NCBI GenBank assembly: GCA_021784995.1
Contig: JAJYHA010000475.1
Span: forward strand, 1 to 10,024
DNA from: Myxococcales bacterium
GTDB taxonomy: Bacteria > Myxococcota > Myxococcia > Myxococcales > Anaeromyxobacteraceae
Length of the DNA: 10,024 nt
Reading direction: 5' to 3'
Every line of letters starts with the position of its first letter. Position 1 is the first letter of the stretch. The translations under genes were made by a program, and so were the position numbers. The notes beneath the pieces were generated by a model. It saw nothing but the letters and a program-made list of their open reading frames with translations, was not told the DNA's origin and ran no database searches. Below are positions 5,819 to 10,024 of this stretch, one piece after another.

Positions 5819-6880
5819 ATGAGGGATCTCGTCCTCGCGGTCAGCCCCGGGTCGTCCACCACGAAGGTGGGGCTCTTCCGCCGGACCCAGCCACTCGCGC
5901 GACACGTCGAGGCGCACGCCCACGGGGGAGGGGTTCGGTCGGCGTCCGAGCAGGCCCAATCGCGCACCCGCATCGTCCGTGCCTTCCTGGAGCGGGCCGG
6001 GGTGGAGACCGGCGTGCTCGCGGCGGTGGTGGGGCGCGCTGGGCTCCTGCGGCCCATCCCGGGCGGCACCTACCTCGTGGACGAGGCCCTGCTCCGGGAT
6101 GCCGAGCGCGGGAGCCACGGCGAGCACCCGGCCAACCTGGCGGCGGCCATCGCACGGACGATCGCCGACGAGCAGGGCTGCCCGGCCTACGTGGTCGAGC
6201 CGCTCTCGGCGGACGAGCTCGACGTGGTGGCCCGGGTGACCGGAATCCCCGGCGTCGTGCGTCACGGCCGCTGCGATCTCCTCCCGATGCGGGTCGCGGC
6301 TCGCCAGCACGCCCGGGCGGTGCAGCGGCCGATGGCGGAGCTGCGCCTGGTGGTGGCGCACGTGGGTTCGGACGCCTGCGCGGTCTGCGCCTTCCGGGAG
6401 GGGCGCGCCATCGACGTCGTGAACCGCTGCGACGAATGTCCGCTCTCCAGCACCGGGAGCGGGGCGGTGCCGCCGCAGGCCGTCGTCTCGATGTGCTTCG
6501 CGCCCGGCGCCACCGAGGAGGGGGTGCGGCGGGCGATCGAGCAGGCGGGCCTCCTCTCGCACGCGGGCACGCGCGAGGTGGAGGAGGTCGCGCGGCGCGC
6601 CGAGCGCGGAGACGGCAGGGCCGTCGTGCTGCTGGACGCCATGGCGTACCAGGTCGCGAAGTGCGTCGGCGAGCTGGCCGTCGCGCTCGGGGGCGAGGTG
6701 GAGGCGGTCCTGCTCACCGGCAAGGGGGCGCAGGTCACGGCCATCCTGAACGGCATCTGCCGCCGCGTGGAGTGGATCGCGCCCGTCTTCGTCTACCCCG
6801 GCGAGGACGACCTGGCCGCGCTCGCCGAGGGGGCCTGGCGCGTGCTCTCGGGCGAGGAGCCGCCGCGGAGCTACGGCTGA
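5819..6880 (+). CDS. Butyrate-kinase-like protein (acetokinase family) with altered active-site motifs
   Basis: This 353-residue protein has the length of butyrate kinase, which interconverts butyryl phosphate plus ADP and butyrate plus ATP. Family blocks run throughout: AVSPGSSTTK (8-16), VVGRAGLLRPIPGGTY with Arg73, GEHPANL, AHVG at 180-183, a DVVN segment at 199-202, YQVAKCVGELA, LLTGKG (298-303) and IAPVFVYPGEDD (320-331) with Glu329. Several positions depart from the usual family pattern as I recall it: Ser9 replaces the NPGS Asn, GGG after AH[LV] reads GSD (183-185), the ERSG block reads TGSG (212-215) without its Arg, and LTGG reads LTGK. Catalysis is therefore doubtful. The ATG at 5819 begins the homology; its Shine-Dalgarno is poor. 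No phosphotransbutyrylase gene is adjacent. It overlaps the convergent dedA-family gene by 10 nt. Confidence 0.82.
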   Translation: MRDLVLAVSPGSSTTKVGLFRRTQPLARHVEAHAHGGGVRSASEQAQSRTRIVRAFLERAGVETGVLAAVVGRAGLLRPIPGGTYLVDEALLRDAERGSHGEHPANLAAAIARTIADEQGCPAYVVEPLSADELDVVARVTGIPGVVRHGRCDLLPMRVAARQHARAVQRPMAELRLVVAHVGSDACAVCAFREGRAIDVVNRCDECPLSSTGSGAVPPQAVVSMCFAPGATEEGVRRAIEQAGLLSHAGTREVEEVARRAERGDGRAVVLLDAMAYQVAKCVGELAVALGGEVEAVLLTGKGAQVTAILNGICRRVEWIAPVFVYPGEDDLAALAEGAWRVLSGEEPPRSYG

Positions 6881-7488
6881 GGCGGCGTCTCGTCGCGTCC
6901 CGCCGCCCGCCCCGCGCGCATCCACTTCCAGGCGATGACCGCCGCCGCCAGGAGGAGCGCGACCACCAGGATCCCGACCTCCACCTGGTGCACGCGCGCG
7001 CGCACCTCCTCGATGCGTGCGGCGAAGAGGTAGCCGAGCGAGACCACGAGGGAGACCGAGATCAGCGCCGAGGAGGCGTCGGCGAGGACGAACGTCCGCG
7101 GCCGCACCCCGTTCAGGGCGGCGAGCGCGTACGCGGCGAGCCTCAGGCCCGAGAGGTGCCGCGCCACCGCGACGGTGAGGAACGCATGGCGGGCGAAGTG
7201 GCGCTCCAGCAGCGCGCGGAGGCGCGGGTTCAGCACGCGGGAGACCGCGCGGCGCGAGAGGAGGCGCGGCCCCTGCGTCCGGGCCAGGTGGAAGAAGAGC
7301 GCGTCGCCGACGACGATCCCCACGTAGGCGGCGACGAGCGCCGGCACGAACGAGAGCACGCCGCGCCGGGCGAGGTATCCGGCCGTGAGCTGGAGGAGCT
7401 CCTCCGGCACCGGCGCACCCAGGCCGCCCGCCACGAGCAGGCCGGTCAGGGCCAGGTAGCCGAACCGGGAGACCAGGAGGAGGATCAC
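6871..7488 (-). CDS. DedA family (VTT domain) inner-membrane protein
   Basis: This 205-residue polytopic protein belongs to the DedA/SNARE-associated family. Members are linked to membrane homeostasis and, for some, to lipid-carrier flipping. Visible signatures are the re-entrant-type segment GAPVPEELL (24-32) with Glu29/Glu30, the GDALFFHLARTQG block (61-73) with Asp62, and ARHLSGLRL (109-117) with Arg110 and Arg116. The last corresponds to the family R-x-x-P-G-x-R motif but has Ser in place of Pro. Hydrophobic helices lie at about 10-23, 47-66, 135-155 and 170-190, and the C-terminal tail is basic. The start is GTG at 7486-7488; the preceding sequence has no clear ribosome binding site, so the start is uncertain. 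It lies 84 nt downstream of the response regulator on the same strand, possibly co-transcribed. Confidence 0.87.
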   Translation of the reverse strand: MILLLVSRFGYLALTGLLVAGGLGAPVPEELLQLTAGYLARRGVLSFVPALVAAYVGIVVGDALFFHLARTQGPRLLSRRAVSRVLNPRLRALLERHFARHAFLTVAVARHLSGLRLAAYALAALNGVRPRTFVLADASSALISVSLVVSLGYLFAARIEEVRARVHQVEVGILVVALLLAAAVIAWKWMRAGRAAGRDETPPQP

Positions 7489-7503
7489 CGCCGGAGGATA
7501 GAC

Positions 7504-7529
7504 CCGTCGGGCGCGCCGCGCCCCGTCGG
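7504..7529 (-). repeat. Inverted repeat flanked by CCGTCGG direct repeats between the regulator and dedA-family genes
   Basis: GGGCGC (7509-7514) and GCGCCC (7518-7523) form a 6-bp stem with a 3-nt loop. They are bordered by two CCGTCGG copies (7504-7510 and 7523-7529). The structure lies in the 84-nt gap and could weaken or attenuate read-through into the dedA-family gene. No T-tract follows; this may be a by-product of base composition. Confidence 0.25.
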
Positions 7530-7572
7530 ATCCGGTCGGTCCGGGAGGCGCGCTCCGCTCCGCGGCGTCGGG

Positions 7573-9006
7573 TCACCCGCCCCGCGGGCCGCTCCCGCCC
7601 GGCGGCGTGCCCTCGCGGTCCCTCCAGCGGGAGAGGTCGATCCCGTGGTCGTTCACCTTCTTCACGACCGTGGGGTAGGAGACGCCCATCCAGCGGGCCA
7701 CCTGCGTGCGGTTCCCGCCCGCCCGCTCCAGGAGGTCGAGGAGGTAGGCGCGCTCGACCTCCTCCAGCGTCGGGGGCCGGCCGGCCGGCGCGCCGCGGCC
7801 CCCCTCCGCCTCCGGCGGTGCCGCCGCGTCCTCCCGGAGGAGGACCGAGGCGGGCGAGAGCACGTGGCCGTTCTCGAGGATCACGGCCCGCTCGATCACG
7901 TTGCGGAGCTCGCGCACGTTTCCGGGGAAGGGGTAGGCGAGGAGCCGGCGCTCCGTCTCGGGGGCGAGGCCGGCGATCTCCTTCCCGGCCCGCGCGGCGA
8001 GCTCGTGCAGGAACGCGCGCGCCAGCGGCAACACGTCCTCCCGCCGCTCCCGGAGCGGCGGGATGGCGATGTGGAACACGTCGAGCCGGTGGTAGAGGTC
8101 GAGCCGGAACGCTCCCTCCCGGACGCGGGCGCGCAGGTCGCGGTGCGTCGCGGCGATGAAGCGGACGTCCGCCACCTGGTCGCGGTTGCTGCCGAGGCGC
8201 CGGAAGACCTGCGTCTCGAGCACCTTGAGGAGCTTGGCCTGGGTCGCGAGCGGCATGTCCCCGACCTCGTCGAGGAACACGGTCCCACCCTCGGCCTGCT
8301 CCAGCAGCCCGGAGCGCGCGCGCTTCGCGTCCGTGAAGGCGCCGCGCTCGTGGCCGAACAGCTCCGCCTCCAGGAGCGTCTCGGGGATGGCGGCGCAGTT
8401 GAGCTCGACGAGCGGCGCGTCGCCGCGGCGAGGCGAGCGGACGTGGACGAGGTGCGCCACCAGCTCCTTGCCCGTGCCGCTCTCGCCCTCCACCAGGACG
8501 GTGGTGTCGGGCGACGCGGCCACCTTCTCGGCCAGTTCCAGCACCCGGCGCATCGCCGGCGAGGCGGCGACGCAGGGCGCCCCCTCGATGCGGCGCCGGG
8601 CCGCTCCCGAGAAGGACTGCGCGCGCCGGTGGAGCTGCCGCGCCTCGAGCGCCTTGCGCACCGTGAGGACGAGCGCGGGGAGCTGGATGGGCTTGGTCAG
8701 GTAGTCGAAGGCCCCGAGCTTGACCGCCTGCACCGCGTTCTCGATCTCGCCGTAGGCCGTCGCCATGATCACCAGCGGCTCGTCGCCGGCGAGGTCCGAG
8801 CGCAGGCGCTCCAGCACGGCGAGGCCGTCGGCGTCGGGGAGGTTTCGGTCGAGGAGCACCACGTCCGGGTGGAGCGCGGCCGCCAGCGCCAGCCCCTCGC
8901 CCCCCGAGCCGGCCGCCGCCGCCTGGAGCCCCTCCGCCGCGAGCGCGGCCTGGGCCACCACCCGGAAGGTCTTGTCGTCGTCCACGATCAGGATCTCGCC
9001 GCGCAT
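7573..9006 (-). CDS. NtrC-family sigma-54-dependent response regulator
   Basis: Numbering is from ATG 9006. An N-terminal receiver domain (about 4-120) has the acidic cluster, phospho-acceptor Asp53 (LLDRNLP), Thr83 and Lys105 in LTKP. The AAA+ domain (about 145-375) has Walker A GESGTGKE (174-181), the sigma-54 contact loop as GAFTDA (222-227) rather than GAFTGA, Walker B FLDE (Asp246, Glu247), the FIAATHRDL sensor, PLRERREDVLPL and FPGNVRELRN. A Fis-type helix-turn-helix is at about 432-453 (NRTQVARWMGVSYPTVVKKV). When phosphorylated it should hydrolyse ATP to open sigma-54 promoters. A GTG at 9015 overlaps the kinase stop in GTGA, but GGAG lies 8 nt before the ATG at 9006, which is preferred. 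Tight coupling to the kinase gene shows they are partners. Target genes are unknown. Confidence 0.95.
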   Translation of the reverse strand: MRGEILIVDDDKTFRVVAQAALAAEGLQAAAAGSGGEGLALAAALHPDVVLLDRNLPDADGLAVLERLRSDLAGDEPLVIMATAYGEIENAVQAVKLGAFDYLTKPIQLPALVLTVRKALEARQLHRRAQSFSGAARRRIEGAPCVAASPAMRRVLELAEKVAASPDTTVLVEGESGTGKELVAHLVHVRSPRRGDAPLVELNCAAIPETLLEAELFGHERGAFTDAKRARSGLLEQAEGGTVFLDEVGDMPLATQAKLLKVLETQVFRRLGSNRDQVADVRFIAATHRDLRARVREGAFRLDLYHRLDVFHIAIPPLRERREDVLPLARAFLHELAARAGKEIAGLAPETERRLLAYPFPGNVRELRNVIERAVILENGHVLSPASVLLREDAAAPPEAEGGRGAPAGRPPTLEEVERAYLLDLLERAGGNRTQVARWMGVSYPTVVKKVNDHGIDLSRWRDREGTPPGGSGPRGG

Positions 9007-9011
9007 GTCGA

Positions 9012-10024
9012 TCACTCCGCGGCGGCCGGAGCCGTCCGCCGGTCGTCGAGGTGGGCCGGCGGGGCGGCCGGCAGCGTGACCCGGAACACCGTCCCGCCCC
9101 GCTCCCGGTCGCGCGCCTCGATGGCCCCGCCGTGCGCCTCCACCACGCGGCGCGCGATGGCCAGGCCCAGGCCCGTGCCGCCCCGCTTGGTGGTGACGAA
9201 CGGCTCGAAGAGGCGCGCCCGGACCTGCGGCGCCAGCCCCGGCCCCCGGTCGCGCACCTCGATGGCGGCCCCGTCCGCCAGGCGCCGCAGCGCCACCTCC
9301 AGCCGCCGCTCGCGCGCGGCGGGCGGCGCGCCGAGCGGCTCGCCGAAGGCGCCCGGCCCCATCGCCTCGACGCCGTTGCGGACCAGGTTCTGCAGGGCGC
9401 CCACGAGCCGGTGGGCGTCGCCCGGGACGCGGACCCCGGCCGGCGCGTCGAGGTGCAGCTCCACCCCGCAGTCCTGCGCCAGGTCGGAGACGCCCGCGAG
9501 GGCGCGGCGGCAGAGGTCGGCCAGGTCCGCGTCGGCGCGCTCGAGGCGCGGCGGCGCGGCGAAGAGCGTCAGGTCGTCGGCCACGCCCCGCAGCCGCGCG
9601 ATCTCCGCGCGCGCCTGCGCGTGGACCCGCCCCGCGACCTCCGGCGCGGCGCGGCCGGCGGCCAGCAGGTCCACCGCGATGGAGAGGCCGTTCAGGGAGT
9701 TCTTCACCTCGTGCGCGATGGCGGCGGCCGTCTTCCCCATGGCGGCGAGCCCGCGCGACTTCTCGAGCTCCGACTCCGCCCGCTCCAGGCGCGCCACCGC
9801 CAGCGAGAGGAGCGCGCCGCCCAGCGCCGCCAGCAGCAGGGCGGCGGCCACGATCCCGGCCAGGCTCGCCAGCGGTCGGTCCACCTCCGCCACCAGCGGC
9901 CGCGCCGGCTGCGCCAGGCGGAGCAGGAGCGGCCCCTCGCCGACGCGCGCCTCGGTGACGAGCCAGCGTCGCCCGGCGGCGTCCTGGCGCCAGGCCTGGC
10001 CGCCGGGGGCGGCGAGGCCTGGCG
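9012..10024 (-). CDS. Sensor histidine kinase of the NtrB type, N terminus beyond the window
   Basis: The frame is open to the window edge, with 336 residues visible. The first 43 residues are a non-cytoplasmic-looking sensor end (QAWRQDAAGRRWLV onward). A membrane helix rich in Ala/Leu follows (GIVAAALLLAALGG), then a charged coiled linker. The H-box IAHEVKNSLNG has the phospho-accepting His at fragment position 104. The ATPase domain shows the N-box ALQNLVRNGVEAM, G1 DRGPGL, the F-box LFEPFVTT, and G2 GGTGLGLA with VVEAHGG. A GTG at 9893 could be mistaken for the start, but coding sequence continues upstream with consistent codon use, so it is internal. It should autophosphorylate and signal to the regulator encoded directly downstream; the two genes overlap or nearly abut (stop 9012-9014, regulator GTG 9015 or ATG 9006). 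The stimulus is not evident. Confidence 0.95.
   Translation of the reverse strand, partial: PGLAAPGGQAWRQDAAGRRWLVTEARVGEGPLLLRLAQPARPLVAEVDRPLASLAGIVAAALLLAALGGALLSLAVARLERAESELEKSRGLAAMGKTAAAIAHEVKNSLNGLSIAVDLLAAGRAAPEVAGRVHAQARAEIARLRGVADDLTLFAAPPRLERADADLADLCRRALAGVSDLAQDCGVELHLDAPAGVRVPGDAHRLVGALQNLVRNGVEAMGPGAFGEPLGAPPAARERRLEVALRRLADGAAIEVRDRGPGLAPQVRARLFEPFVTTKRGGTGLGLAIARRVVEAHGGAIEARDRERGGTVFRVTLPAAPPAHLDDRRTAPAAAE

Noticed and set aside
5682..5822. A 46-codon frame with a GGAAGAGG ribosome-binding-like site whose TGA overlaps the kinase-like gene's ATG (ATGA), a possible coupled leader peptide
   Set aside because: Only about 72 percent of third positions are G or C, well below real genes here, and the product is Gly/Arg-rich low complexity. 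The predicted sigma-54 start would also remove its ribosome binding site. Worth remembering only if ribosome profiling shows initiation there.
5618..7576. A 652-codon open frame on the minus strand across the kinase-like and dedA-family genes
   Set aside because: It crosses both real genes in the wrong frame, has Arg/Pro/Gly-rich composition and no recognisable domain.
1..10024. Search by eye for tRNA, rRNA, CRISPR repeats, transposase genes and attachment sites
   Set aside because: Nothing matching was seen. Codon use is uniform across the genes, with no sign of recent foreign insertion.

Overview
The window is about 10 kb of very GC-rich DNA with almost every third codon position G or C. 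Gene content includes a System II (ResB/CcsA) cytochrome c assembly operon, an NtrC-type two-component pair, a DUF1847 protein, a universal stress protein, a DedA protein and a butyrate-kinase-like protein. This fits a myxobacterial or deltaproteobacterial chromosome, most plausibly Anaeromyxobacter or a close relative. That assignment is inference from composition and gene families, not a database match. No rRNA, tRNA, CRISPR array, insertion sequence or phage gene was seen.

Layout. Positions 1-266 hold the end of a cysteine-rich protein (+). A DUF1847 metal-binding-type protein follows (367-1095, +), converging on a universal stress protein (1117-1554, -). Positions 1632-5213 (-) are a compact operon, transcribed lipoprotein then resB then ccsA. 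Its genes overlap by 17 and 4 nt, and it ends in a hairpin whose loop is the ccsA stop codon. A short divergent region (5214-5361) separates it from a 49-residue one-helix membrane protein on the + strand (5362-5511), which has its own plausible sigma-70 promoter. A 307-bp non-coding stretch (5512-5818) precedes a butyrate-kinase-like gene (5819-6880, +). It contains a good match to a sigma-54 -24/-12 promoter, spaced TTCAC repeats and a perfect palindrome. The kinase-like gene overlaps tail-to-tail with a dedA-family gene (6871-7488, -). Upstream of dedA on the same strand lie an NtrC-family response regulator (7573-9006) and its sensor histidine kinase (9012 to the window edge, N terminus missing).

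How the genes may work together. ResB and CcsA form the haem-delivery and ligation machine for periplasmic c-type cytochromes. The co-transcribed lipoprotein is a candidate accessory factor. The kinase/regulator pair should activate sigma-54 promoters. The best sigma-54 candidate in the window lies upstream of the kinase-like gene, so a local regulatory circuit is a reasonable but untested hypothesis. The kinase-like protein keeps the length and overall fold signature of butyrate kinase but has lost several active-site residues, so its catalytic role is doubtful. That protein, its promoter region, the small membrane protein and the lipoprotein are the parts most worth a second look.
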